Assembly (NCBI GenBank): GCA_015680635.1
Contig: JAABOA010000176.1
Span: forward strand, 1,485 to 15,759
Reading direction: 5' to 3'
DNA length: 14,275 bases
From: Lunasporangiospora selenospora
Taxonomy: Eukaryota; Mortierellomycota; Mortierellomycetes; Mortierellales; Mortierellaceae
Translations under genes and position numbers: made by a program
Part shown: piece after piece, positions 1 through 8,246 of the stretch
Layout: each line of letters begins with the position of its first letter
Position numbering within the stretch: the first letter of the stretch is position 1
The notes under the pieces: model-generated
What the model was told of the DNA's origin: nothing
Database searches by the model: none
Seen by the model: the letters and a program-made list of their open reading frames with translations, nothing else

Positions 1-211
1 GTCGAGGAAGGTGCACTGCAGCAGCAGTATCGAGTCGTTCGTCGCATTGGGATGGATTGGGAAGTTTGCCGTCACTCGCTGGTGCCTCTCCGCCTATGTT
101 ATATGTCGGGGCCAAGCCAGTGGAGGAAGGCGCGGAGGAGAAGCGCAGTGGATTGGAAGAGTGCGCAAAAAGATAACTGTGCCGCTCCGTGCCTGAGAGA
201 GAAAGAGAGCA

Positions 212-269
212 CGTGTGCGTGTGTGTGTGTATGTGTGAATGTGTGAATGTGCGTATGTGTGTGTGTGTA
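212..269. repeat. TG microsatellite, imperfect
   Basis: Alternating GT/TG units are broken by GAA and GCG/GTA interruptions. The imperfections suggest an older tract. Confidence 0.9.
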
Positions 270-492
270 AAAGAGGAAAGTGCAGGCAAGAGGCGCAGGT
301 GTCGATCGGAATGGTAGTGCTATGAAAAGAGAAGGGAGGATGCAAGCCTACAGGCAACAAAGGCAGCGTCAGGAACAGGGAGCAGGAAAAAAGGGCTGTG
401 AGGCAAGCTGACTTCAAGGGACAGAAGGGGGTATATGGTGCAGCGCAGAGTGCAGCCTGTTATGCCCGAGAGTGTCAGAAACGCAGCGGAAA

Positions 493-503
493 GGGGGGGG
501 GGG
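493..503. repeat. G homopolymer, 11 bases
   Basis: Eleven consecutive G lie inside a purine-rich region (followed by AGGGAG). The exact length may be affected by sequencing error. Confidence 0.85.
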
Positions 504-670
504 AGGGAGAAGTTGACGTAGTTGACAGGGCGTAGTGCTGGAAATGATGCTGCAGGATGGGGATGGAGGGGATCAGTTGGATAGATCTGGAGAGATGGGG
601 CGTGGGACGGAAGATGTGGATTAAGAAGGAGAGGGACTGATGCAGGGACGGGATTACAGAGACTGATGCA

Positions 671-691
671 GAGAGAGAGAGAGAGAGAGAG
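671..691. repeat. GA microsatellite
   Basis: Ten pure GA units plus a final G lie in the purine-rich left region. Confidence 0.95.
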
Positions 692-1212
692 GCAAGAATG
701 GTGAATGCAGATGCAGATGTGGATGCAGATGAAAAGAGAATGGAAGGAATGGAAGAGGATGAAGAGTAGGACACACTCTCTTGCTCAACAACGTTCACCT
801 ACACCTCCTTCACCTCCACCACCCCGAGATGAAGCACAGGGCAGTCGTCGTTTTAGTGGGCATTCGAAGAAACCGAGCAGCGATAGAATGAATTAGCGTC
901 GCAGCCCCGCGTCATTCTTCTTCCTCTTGACTTGCCCTCAATAGTTCGCCTCTCTCCTGCCTGGAGCCTGGCGGGGTTCTTCTCTCTCCCCTCTGCACAA
1001 CCTGCTGGGTCGTCCTTTCTCTCTCTTTCCATCATTCTCTCTGCTCTGTCCTCTCACTCCTCACTTATTTCACTCTCACTCCAACTTTCTCACTTTTAGA
1101 GCAGCGAGCAATGACCGAGAGCAGACTTGGATGAGCGAAACAAGAGCTCTGTAACACAAATGCATCATTTGGCACATCAACTGCATGATGGCCACACTAG
1201 TCGCATGTTGGT

Positions 1213-1223
1213 CCCCCCCCCCC
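1213..1223. repeat. C homopolymer, 11 bases
   Basis: Eleven consecutive C, the opposite strand sense to the other two G runs in this part of the window. Confidence 0.85.
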
Positions 1224-1390
1224 AGTTGCACAGGCGGGACAGAGATAGTCCTCACCATTCGATAATAGAATAGTCATCTTCAACAATTCAACTCGGACCA
1301 CTCCGTCTGCAGATCCAGAACTAGTACAAAATTGTTAGCGGGTTTAGGCGCTTGAACTCGTCATTGCCAGGTACTTTTTGAGTTTTGCCT

Positions 1391-1434
1391 GAGAGAGCGA
1401 GAGAGAAATAGAGAGGGAGCGAGCGAGAGAGAGA
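1391..1434. repeat. Imperfect GA tract
   Basis: GAGA units are interrupted by GC, AAATA and GGG. The open frames over it are low-complexity artefacts. Confidence 0.85.
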
Positions 1435-1562
1435 CGATCCCAGTCGAGCCAATCGCCTGCTTGGGCAGAGAATGTGCTTTTGGAATCTTCCTTTGGTACC
1501 TGGAGCCGGTGGCTGGCGTTTGAAAAGGTGGTGTGGCTGCTTGTGGCTACTTTTAGGGCCAA

Positions 1563-1896
1563 TTGATCGGTCAACTTCACACTGTGCAGAGAGGAATGTG
1601 CTTTCGAGGCGACGCTCCCCTTTTTAGTGCGGAGCATCCAAATCATGCCTTTGGGATACGACGGAGATTTCTAGCCGAGCGTCTGTACCTGACAAATGAG
1701 CGGATCGGAGTGGACACTTGCGAACCAGTGTATTTCGGCGATACGGCCTCCTCGAGAACGTCTCCTCGTCTTCAAGATGGAATGCTACCGTTCGAGATGT
1801 CGGACAGGCAAGGTAGGACTTGAGCTGATTTTCTCTCTCTTCTTACTAATACAAGAGAGGCAGACGGCTGATGAGACCAACGTCAATATTCAATAA
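1563..1896 (+). CDS. Doubtful short gene or gene relic with one possible intron
   Basis: An open frame runs from the first ATG at 1596 (stop-free from 1563) to 1812. Its amino-acid mix is ordinary, including a stretch with FLAERLYLTNERIG. At 1813 a GTAGGA donor is followed by a pyrimidine tract, TACTAAT and an AG at 1855. That would be a 43-base intron with the branch site very close to the acceptor. Splicing would add about a dozen residues before a TAA at 1894. Without splicing the frame ends at 1823. I recognise no domain, and it may be chance or a fragment. Confidence 0.2.
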
Positions 1897-2616
1897 CTGG
1901 GCGTACTCAAACAAGTGCTGGCGCAATGGAACAGTTGGGTGTCATCGGTCCTACGTACTAAAGATCGCTCACTGTTTTGTCACATTCGTTTCATTGAACT
2001 GTTGTTCAATGTATCCCTGTCGGACCATTAATGAATTTACGAAATGCATCTGGCAGTTTTTTTTATTCCTCCCCCTAGAGTTTTATGACGCAGGGAGAAT
2101 GACATTCATTTCATTGCCTTTGTCCTCCTGAATGGCATGAAGGTCATACATTAGATGGTCAACACCGAAATTGGTCACTCAAGTATTATTGATTATGCCC
2201 GATTAGATTGCTTTGGTGATGGAGTAATCGTTTATTCTAGAGTGGACATGGATTATATGAAACGCTCCCCCCACATGCTCCATTGGAATGCCTCCGATGG
2301 ACTCTTTGCAACAAATATTTGATCTGGCCGAGCAGAAAAGTAGACTGTAACCAGCAAGTGGAAAGTAACGGGTGACGAGCACTCGGTTGGAGGAAAGTCA
2401 ACTACAGTAGGTTTGTGCGTGTGAACAAATGTCTTTTTTTTTCATGGCGCCTTGATGCATCGAATGTGGCCTTCAAACTGTGTAACGTACGCGTGGGGAG
2501 CAACAGTTTGCACAAAGGTCAATCGAGCGCATGATGGGCATGCTTCCTGCATGATATATTAGCGATAACTCGCCGAGGCGAGTTTGGACAGCCATAACAA
2601 CACAATCCTGGAAAGG

Positions 2617-2655
<39 letters not shown>

Positions 2656-2669
2656 ATATTCACGGCTTG
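1897..2669. other. Intergenic, no gene seen
   Basis: No frame here has convincing coding texture. The content is AT-richer than the left edge. The only distinct element is the GA microsatellite near the right end. Confidence 0.4.
2621..2652. repeat. Pure GA microsatellite
   Basis: Sixteen GA units in a row, preceded by GGAGAG. It is the longest pure dinucleotide tract in the window. Confidence 0.95.
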
Positions 2670-2888
2670 TCACTCCTCCTCAGAGCCTGGCTGACGTCCC
2701 ATCTCTTTCATTTCTTGAAGCCAACGGTTGCTCAAATGTCTATCCTGCGAAACCCAAACAAAGCCACAAGATTGTCCATGTTCATCTAAACTCAATTTGT
2801 TTGACCAGTGCTGTTCCTTGCGTAACAAACATAAATTTCCCAACATCTCTTGACATTTGCAGTGGGGTAACTTTGGGCGTTTGGTCAT
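2670..2888 (-). CDS. Short ORF with a GRF-finger-like Cys pattern, doubtful
   Basis: The 72-codon frame starts at an ATG with an in-frame TAA just upstream. It has CKC at residues 10-12 and SCGFVWV at 40-46, with a Trp-Ser-Asn at 28-30 between them. This loosely resembles the GRF zinc finger (CxCG ... FxxC ... CxFFxW). The third Cys would be replaced by Asn30, and the Gly-Arg of the motif is not seen. If real it would be a decayed copy. The match is visual and weak, and no flanking exons were found. Confidence 0.18.
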   Translation of the reverse strand: MTKRPKLPHCKCQEMLGNLCLLRKEQHWSNKLSLDEHGQSCGFVWVSQDRHLSNRWLQEMKEMGRQPGSEEE

Positions 2889-2986
2889 TCTTTACTCTCC
2901 TCCCCTATCGTTTCTGCACGTTTCCATCAAGATAACGAGTCTTTCACCAGACTTGTAGCTGGAGTTGAACTGCAGTGTGTGCGTAT

Positions 2987-2997
2987 GGGGGGGGGGG
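2987..2997. repeat. G homopolymer, 11 bases
   Basis: Eleven consecutive G following GCGTAT and preceding TTAGTG. Confidence 0.85.
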
Positions 2998-3016
2998 TTA
3001 GTGAAGGCCCCAGAAA

Positions 3017-3060
3017 TGAGAGAGAGGGGGAAAAAGAGGGAGAGAGGGAGAGGGAGAGAT
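3017..3060. repeat. Imperfect GA tract
   Basis: GAGAG units are broken by G5 and A5 runs. It is complementary in type to the CT tract at 3174-3201. Confidence 0.85.
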
Positions 3061-3170
3061 GGAGCAAGTGTGCGTGCGTGCTTCTGTCCGTGAGGAAATT
3101 TTGCCTCTTCATGGCGGTACTCTACTGCAGAACTCCTGCAAGCGGATAGCCTTTATCATTTTCTCAGTGC

Positions 3171-3173
<3 letters not shown>

Positions 3174-3201
<28 letters not shown>
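3174..3201. repeat. Pure CT microsatellite
   Basis: Fourteen CT units. A transcript across 3017-3201 could pair this with the GA tract upstream. Confidence 0.95.
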
Positions 3202-3204
<3 letters not shown>

Positions 3205-3477
3205 CTTAATGGAAGATGAACACTTCAAGACATCACATGCCAGCTTAGGTGTCTTCTCTTTCTGCCTCAAAATACAGCCCCGCAATAATATCTCATCCAT
3301 GGAAAGAGTTAGGCGTTCTGCCTTATAAAATTTAACAGACAACATCTCCAGCCGCCCGGATGCCTTATTGGCAGCGCAGACCAAGAATTCGATCCAGCCT
3401 CGACGGATTTTGCAAAAAAAAGTTCGAGGATCAAACGAATAGCAATAGAGTAAGAGAAGATCTCTTTAATATCTATC

Positions 3478-4833
3478 CAGACGAACCAACTATTGAGGAG
3501 GGGAGGCACACTTGGAGAGAGTGAAATACTGAGAGGGTACGGGAAAGTCATCGAGGCTTTAAAGAAAATTTTGGGAGAGGGCAGGGTAACGTTTGTTGAA
3601 GCAAAGATCCGACTACTTACCATAAGTAAAGCTGGAGCAAACGAAATCTGTGATTGGAAACCATTGAATGTTATGAAGACAAGCCTGCCCAAAGCTCAAA
3701 GTAGAATAGGCCAATAAATAGTGTACACATCACACGGGCATCTTCTGTGGATGGCAACGAACACCTCAGTACGGAGAGAAGTTTATGAAAACGATTCAAC
3801 CGAGAGAAGAATAGATGGCTAAACCCTTTCATCTCTTCATTCCTTCCGTAATTTTGAACATTGTCAGCTCAACAAACATCCGATATTTTGATGCTGAAAT
3901 GAAAATGATGGGGTTGATTAAGGACACCCAATGGCCACTATTCTGTCGCGGCCTCAACCAACTCCAAAGATGGTAAATCCAACTCGGTATATTCAAAAGT
4001 GGATAAAGGGTTCTTCAAAGGCTCATAACATCTCAAACAATTATGAGACAAGACGTTCAAGTTCGCGTGTTGCAAATATTCCGCATACCCAAAAAGTAGA
4101 AGGAGTCTTGTGCGAGAGCCCTGGATAGCTCCGACAGAAAGATGTGCCTGTCGGAAGCCAGGACTGAGTTCACGAAGCTTCACTAGTTTGGACCAAAAGA
4201 TATGAACTATGGAAGGCAGAGTCCGACCCCTTGAGAAAAAATATTCAAGACTTGCGCTCTAGCTTTGGCCTGGAGTCCGCTAGCGAGGCGAATGAGACAC
4301 CTACCTCCCTGGCATTCGGAGGTTGCTTCAAGATCAATTCAAGTCCGAACAAACCGAAACACCATCGCTCGGGTGTTCAAAGCGTCAACAGTCCCAGAAA
4401 TGGAAACGAAAACGCAAGAGATTGATTCCTCAAGAGCAACACTCAGTACCAAGTCAATACCAGAAGCACCCAAACCGTCGCGCAACCTCAAAATCACCAA
4501 AAACTCGGAACTTACTTTGAATCTTGTTACCAAGGTATTCAAGTTCCCTACATGAGGACACACCAGTTTATGATTTTCAAACATGAACAAGTCGAAGAAA
4601 CCCACTCCTTTTTGATGAAAGGCAATTGCCTGTATGGGGGAGGGTAACATTCTTCAATTCCATAGAGCAACATCTGTGCCATACGGGGAGAGTCGTTTGA
4701 GGCCTCTCACGGCTTCATTCCACAGACATCGTTTTACTTGGCCAAGTCATTAATTCGCGTGGAAGACAGGTAAATCGCAAACGTCAAAGAGGGCAGTCCA
4801 CCTGCAAATAAAAGATTGTGCTACAATCTCTAA
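3478..4833 (+). pseudogene. Possible decayed gene in one plus-strand frame, family unknown
   Basis: One frame can be followed for 452 codons with 11 internal stops, about half of the roughly 24 expected for DNA of this composition. The longest clean runs are 3478-3714 (a helical, Lys/Glu-rich stretch with VIEALKKILGEGR), 3931-4125, 4171-4422 and 4426-4644 (with SCYQGIQVPYMRTHQFMIFK). A neighbouring frame at 3419-3513 is also open and well composed, so a frameshift near 3510 is likely. No domain is recognised. The frame was chosen after looking, so part of the signal may be chance; an overlapping minus-strand ORF (4339-4650) competes. Confidence 0.3.
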
Positions 4834-5177
4834 GAGTACCCAGTTACTTTAGAAATCGCATTTTGTACAGTATGCTTACGGCACCACCAGATCTAGAATG
4901 GGCGGACCAAATTAGGTTAAGTTTGCAAAGTTCATACACTACACTACACCACCGCCCTCTCCGTTGTCAGCCTTCTGCCATAAGTATACGAGGATTACTG
5001 TTGCCCCTTCCCACACTTTCCTTCGCCTATTGTCCAACTCGATCCACTTCCTTAGTTCAACTATAGAAAGTTCCTGCCAGGTTTCATTATTTTATTTTAT
5101 AATTATCATCCTTAACTCAACAGCAACCCCATTTCCTGTTTAATCTCTCTTCTTTAATCTCACGAGACTTTAGTATT
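4834..5177. other. AT-rich stretch before a small ORF, no gene of its own
   Basis: Bases 5080-5120 are strongly A+T-rich (ATTATTTTATTTTATAATTA), and 5130-5160 is pyrimidine-rich. This order would suit a promoter for the ORF at 5178. A plus-strand open frame (4818-5066) has no recognisable content. Confidence 0.25.
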
Positions 5178-5405
5178 ATGTGTGGGCTGGAGGAAGAACA
5201 GGAAGAGTTAGTGAGAATGGTGTGTCTTTTATTAGATGGTATTTATACTAGCCCGAGTCTCGTGCAACAAAGAGTAAAAATGCTCTTTATCTTAGCCACA
5301 CTTAGAGAACGCGTAAAAACCTCTTCCAAAGCTTTCCATTCTACGCCTAATTTACTACTACCATGTTGTGATCAACAATATCCAAAACTAGAACTGAATA
5401 AATGA
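5178..5405 (+). CDS. Small intact ORF, 75 residues, unknown
   Basis: It starts at ATG after an AT-rich then CT-rich stretch and ends at TGA. The protein is Leu/Glu-rich and predicted helical (LEEEQEELVRMVCLLLDGIY), with a Cys-containing tail (LLPCCDQQY). Codons often end in A or T (many TTA and CTA), unlike the C-ending codons of the hydrolase gene. It may be a small gene, a first exon, a fragment of foreign or relic sequence, or chance. No family is recognised. Confidence 0.25.
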   Translation: MCGLEEEQEELVRMVCLLLDGIYTSPSLVQQRVKMLFILATLRERVKTSSKAFHSTPNLLLPCCDQQYPKLELNK

Positions 5406-5473
5406 CTACCTCTGTCAGCACTTTGCGGTGGTAATCATTCACTAAACATAGCAACTCACGTTACCAACGAATC

Positions 5474-5498
5474 GGGCCGCGTTTGCTCGCCGCGGCCC
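5474..5498. repeat. GC-rich perfect hairpin, 8-bp stem, 9-base loop
   Basis: GGGCCGCG at 5474-5481 pairs perfectly with CGCGGCCC at 5491-5498 around TTTGCTCGC. All paired bases are G or C, in an otherwise AT-rich area. The hairpin could form in RNA or single-stranded DNA. It is not followed at once by CTRRT, so it does not match a Helitron 3' end, and no T run follows, so it is not an obvious terminator. Confidence 0.5.
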
Positions 5499-5542
5499 TG
5501 GGTGTCCTGTTTACCCATAAATCTTTGCGAGTATGGAAGTGC

Positions 5543-5576
5543 CCCTAATCGAATTCATTCGAACCCACTATTAGGG
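5543..5576. repeat. Nested inverted repeat
   Basis: CCCTAAT at 5543-5549 is matched by ATTAGGG at 5570-5576. Inside it, CGAAT at 5550-5554 is matched by ATTCG at 5557-5561. It lies 45 bases after the GC-rich hairpin. It resembles a structured element or a remnant of a small mobile element, but no target duplication is evident. Confidence 0.35.
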
Positions 5577-6003
5577 TTGCACTCAAGTTGTGCGTCCTTG
5601 ACTCCATTTTCTAGCTAGAAGGGTAGAAACCAATAATTTTTCAAAATGTCAGGACCTATAGGTCTGACAGTCGGGTTGACAAAAGAGAGGTCTCTGTCAT
5701 CCTCTGGTTCCACTCACCTGACTAACCTTTTTGCCATTCTTGCTACCTTCTGCTTGAATCAATCGAATCGTTGATAAATGTGCCAGCTTTCGACGTTGAC
5801 GGTGTGTTAGGTCTAGCGAGCGCGGACTCTCTTCTAATAGAATTTAGATTCAGCTTTTGGTAGCTCTTGTAACATGATTTGTGTCCCAGGTTGGCCCACA
5901 AAGTAGATCAGCAAGAAATCCGAGGTTTTGGCTTCTTTTCTGGTCTCCAATGGCACTTCGTTCTATTTCGCCTACATCTTCGCACTGCCTTTCTCTGATA
6001 TTG

Positions 6004-6615
6004 TTAAAGAGGGTTGCTACTGCTTTCGCCCCTGAAGTGTTTGACAAGCTGAAAAACTGTTGCTGGATGGTGGTCCCAACTAGAGAATTGGTAATAAATT
6101 CCCGTGGTCTTTGAATACGTTGTCAGGTTATGGAGCTTCGACTGAAGTTGCCTCTCCGTTAAGAGGTTGAGATCCCGGTCTTTCCTGGTCCAGACCCGGA
6201 TGTTGTTCGAGGCCTCAAGGCATGTGTTTACTCCAACAGAAATATCTCCTGTTACCATATCAATGGCTGTAGTTACTAGGACGTGGTATGGGAGCGTGTC
6301 GATTGGTGGAATCGCGGGATTGTCGTGGACGGCGATAATGGCTGCGCCAGACTACAGCCATGGACATCTTGGGAGGACGCCCTCCTATTCGCCTCGGCTT
6401 TCAATAGCAGAAGAGTCTAAGATTTTGGCCGAGTGATCGCTCCTGCAAAGGCTTTAGAAAAGGTGGAAAGCCGGTTGCATTGACTCAAATGGACTAGAGT
6501 CTGTTTAGAGGATGTCTTCCAACTCCTCGAAAGCCATTCTCGCTCCTTTGGTCGGCAGCGCCTTAATAATCCTTGCACTTGAGCCCGCTCGCGCGAGTAA
6601 AGATTGTCGGAACAT
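6004..6615 (-). pseudogene. Possible decayed gene, presequence-like N-terminus, family unknown
   Basis: From an ATG at 6615 one minus-strand frame gives 203 codons with four internal stops, where about eleven would be expected. The first 36 codons are clean: MFRQSLLARAGSSARIIKAL, then a stretch ending in FEELEDIL. The first 29 residues have six Lys/Arg and no acidic residue, like a mitochondrial targeting sequence. The last 110 or so codons (about 6340-6004) are uninterrupted and favour C-ending codons in part. They include VTTAIDMVTGDISVGVNT, NIRVWTRKD, LLTERQLQSKLHNL and SSWDHHPATVFQLVKHFRG. I do not recognise the family. Intervening stops and the TAA directly before the ATG argue for a relic rather than a live gene. 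Confidence 0.35.
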
Positions 6616-6693
6616 TTATGCTCTGAACCACCTCCACAAAGTCGGCGCTCCTGAAGCCTTGTTGGGCCATTTCTTTTTTCAAGGTGATTGCCC

Positions 6694-6767
6694 AAGTGAT
6701 TGTTGTGTGGGTGTTCGAGGCCTTCCGCCTAAGTGATTGTTGTTTGGGTGTTTGAGGCCTTCCGCCA
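6694..6767. repeat. Tandem duplication of a 37-base unit, two copies
   Basis: Bases 6694-6730 and 6731-6767 are adjacent copies beginning AAGTGATTGTTG and carrying GAGGCCTTCCGCC near their ends, differing at three positions. The unit length is not a multiple of three, so if it arose inside a coding sequence it shifted the frame. It sits between two minus-strand blocks of possible decayed coding sequence. Confidence 0.75.
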
Positions 6768-6777
6768 AAGGAGATAT

Positions 6778-7499
6778 CCGCCTACAAGTCAAATGTCCAT
6801 CAAAGGATATGTTGTGTCCTCTCTCTTACAATCTCCTTCACCATTCTCCCTCTCATCACCATCTTAAATGTGACCATCCATGTCTTTTTCAAACATTGGT
6901 CTCCAGAGGTATTGCTGGCGGCGTCCAGGAACAGTGCAAATGAACAAGAGTTACATGGACACTCGCTGATTTGAGACTTTGAACGTCTTCAAACAGAAAC
7001 GACAATGATAAATCATGTTCATGATTAACATTAACAGTGTGCCTTGACAATGTAATTGCGGGATGTACGGCTGCAGGACAGGGATGAACCATTCACAGAT
7101 GTGGCTGACTTCGAAAGAGCCATCCTTCGTCGTTCATTGTCGTGATCACGCCATGGACCATGGAAAGTATACTGGGTCTTTGACTGACTGCAAGAACTTG
7201 GGAGGTTTGTTTTTGACCAAAAACCCTGGACCACATCGACGGTGTTTTTTACAGTCAGAAACACCGTGGTTGTGAGATCTGGCAGTGTCGGTGACGAGGC
7301 GAAACTTTCTCACGAAACCGTAGGATGTGTAATATTAGTTTGCGTCGACTACTAGGTATTTCGTCAAAACGATTAGTGTCCCCGCCATCTGAAGAAGTGA
7401 GTAGCTATTTAAAAAAATATGGATTACCAATTGTGCAAAGTAGTTCGAAAATGGTTCATCGAGAGAACTTAATCCTGTCTTCGCTACTCACTATTCGAA
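6778..7499 (-). pseudogene. Possible decayed coding block, minus strand, family unknown
   Basis: One minus-strand frame gives about 240 codons with roughly seven stops, where about 13 would be expected. Well-composed runs include LVIHIFLNSYSLLQMAGTLI, FVRKFRLVTDTARSHNHGVS, and FEVSHICEWFIPVLQPYIPQ followed by a Cys-containing hydrophobic part (MNMIYHCRFCLKTFK). It lies directly before the tandem duplication and the 6004-6615 block on the same strand, so all may come from one old gene. On the opposite strand 7325-7597 is also open for 90 codons and competes with this call. Confidence 0.25.
7396..7492. repeat. 10-bp inverted repeat with 77-base spacer
   Basis: AGTGAGTAGC at 7396-7405 is the exact reverse complement of GCTACTCACT at 7483-7492. 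The enclosed segment is AT-rich. It could be the ends of a very small element, but the outer flanks show no duplication, and a 10-bp match is not rare at this spacing. Confidence 0.2.
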
Positions 7500-8246
7500 T
7501 GAGTGAGTCAGCAAAGGTCCAAAGGTCCGGAACTCGCCTTTCTTTGGCCTTTTGGGCATCCACCTATGCCTCTGGACGACTTGGTGGTTTTCAGTGAAGT
7601 GAAAAAGGTCAATCATTACTTGACTACATTGTATAGTAACAATGCGCGAAATTTCTAGTATTTTCTGTGTCTTGAAAGTCGGTTGATAGACCGCCTCGGA
7701 CACAAAGGTAAGGCTGACAAATGTTGAGTTCTGCGGCAGTAGAACTAAAGCAGTGACGGCGCATATTTGATCCAGCTCCTGACCAAGGATTATCACCACT
7801 TTAACCTTGCTGTCCAAGTAATACAGGACATCTGGCGACCGGATTTGCATTACATCTCAGTCAAGTATACATTAGGGCATTCAACTGAACGGAGTCGATT
7901 GGGGAGCCTGTACGGCGGGTTCCAACCCTTTGTTTTTGAATTCGAGCACTGGAGGCAGGAAACCATCCATGCGAATCAATGGGCGTAAAAAAATCCCTTG
8001 TCTCTTTAAGCGGCTGGTTCAAAATCATCTGCGCGTAGTTCATTGATAGGTGTTAAGATTTGTCTGGAGATGGTGCCTCAGTGGCAGCCCTGATTCCAGC
8101 TCGCTCATGTATGCCCCAGATGCAACATCTCTTTCTGCGACCACCTTTGTAGCATCTCATTAACGCTGCACTTTTCTGTATTGACTCAAATCTGAGCAAG
8201 TCACTCGGAGTAAACTCAGTAGCACGCATCTGTGTTGCTTGACTAG
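7500..8246. other. Unassigned; several interrupted minus-strand frames
   Basis: On the minus strand there are open runs of 60-119 codons in different frames: 7491-7850, 7861-8043 and 8053-8289. The 119-codon run includes DVLYYLDSKVKVVIILGQEL and a second hydrophobic segment. None has a recognisable domain or joins to the next by convincing splice sites. They could belong to the same decayed tract as the blocks on either side. Confidence 0.25.

Larger units (their letters stand above)
1..760 (-). promoter_or_regulatory. Purine-rich tract, possible promoter/leader of a gene left of the window
   Basis: The plus strand is rich in G and A with few pyrimidine runs, so the minus strand is CT-rich, mirroring the leader of the hydrolase gene. 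On the minus strand an ATATAAC-like element lies near 97-104, and an ATG at 45-47 opens a frame that leaves the window. It holds a TG repeat, a GA repeat and an 11-base G run. The open frames here are low-complexity and unconvincing. A minus-strand gene starting near or beyond the left edge is an inference. Confidence 0.25.
761..1562. other. Intergenic, CT-rich 900-1100, no gene seen
   Basis: Bases 900-1100 are pyrimidine-rich on the plus strand and end in a splice-acceptor-like CTCACTTTTAG at about 1090-1100. The next ATG (1110) meets a stop after seven codons. A C11 run and an impure GA repeat lie farther right. It could be a leftover promoter facing right, but no gene follows that I can support. 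Confidence 0.3.
2889..3477. other. Intergenic with opposed GA and CT tracts
   Basis: This stretch holds a G11 run, an impure GA tract and, about 110 bases later, a pure CT tract. Open frames across these tracts translate to Ser-Leu or Arg-Glu runs and are artefacts of the repeats. No gene is supported. Confidence 0.4.
5406..6003. other. Intergenic with inverted repeats, no gene seen
   Basis: Two inverted repeats close together (5474-5498 and 5543-5576) mark the left half. The right half has moderate open frames on both strands, including 65 codons on the minus strand (5850-6047), which might continue the relic at 6004-6615 after a frameshift. No product can be named. Confidence 0.3.

Noticed and set aside
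94-798. Two 107-codon minus-strand ORFs (94-417 and 475-798)
   Set aside because: Their sequence is Ser/Leu/His/Thr runs produced by the CT-rich and CA-repeat minus strand, with no protein-like texture.
3309-3692. 127-codon minus-strand ORF
   Set aside because: It overlaps the better plus-strand frame and has no recognisable motif, so I treat it as a shadow.
4339-4650. 103-codon minus-strand ORF
   Set aside because: It lies opposite the clean part of the plus-strand relic frame. It cannot be excluded, but there is no motif and the plus frame is longer.
5474-5498. Hairpin considered as a Helitron 3' end
   Set aside because: No CTRRT follows within about a dozen bases, and no Rep/helicase motif is seen nearby.
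5555-5570. TTCGAACCC resembling a tRNA B box; also GGTTCGAATGG near 11631
   Set aside because: No A box or cloverleaf can be drawn at the right distance on either strand, so no tRNA or tRNA-derived SINE is called.
5570-5577. TTAGGG considered as a telomere-type repeat
   Set aside because: A single copy only, part of an inverted repeat.
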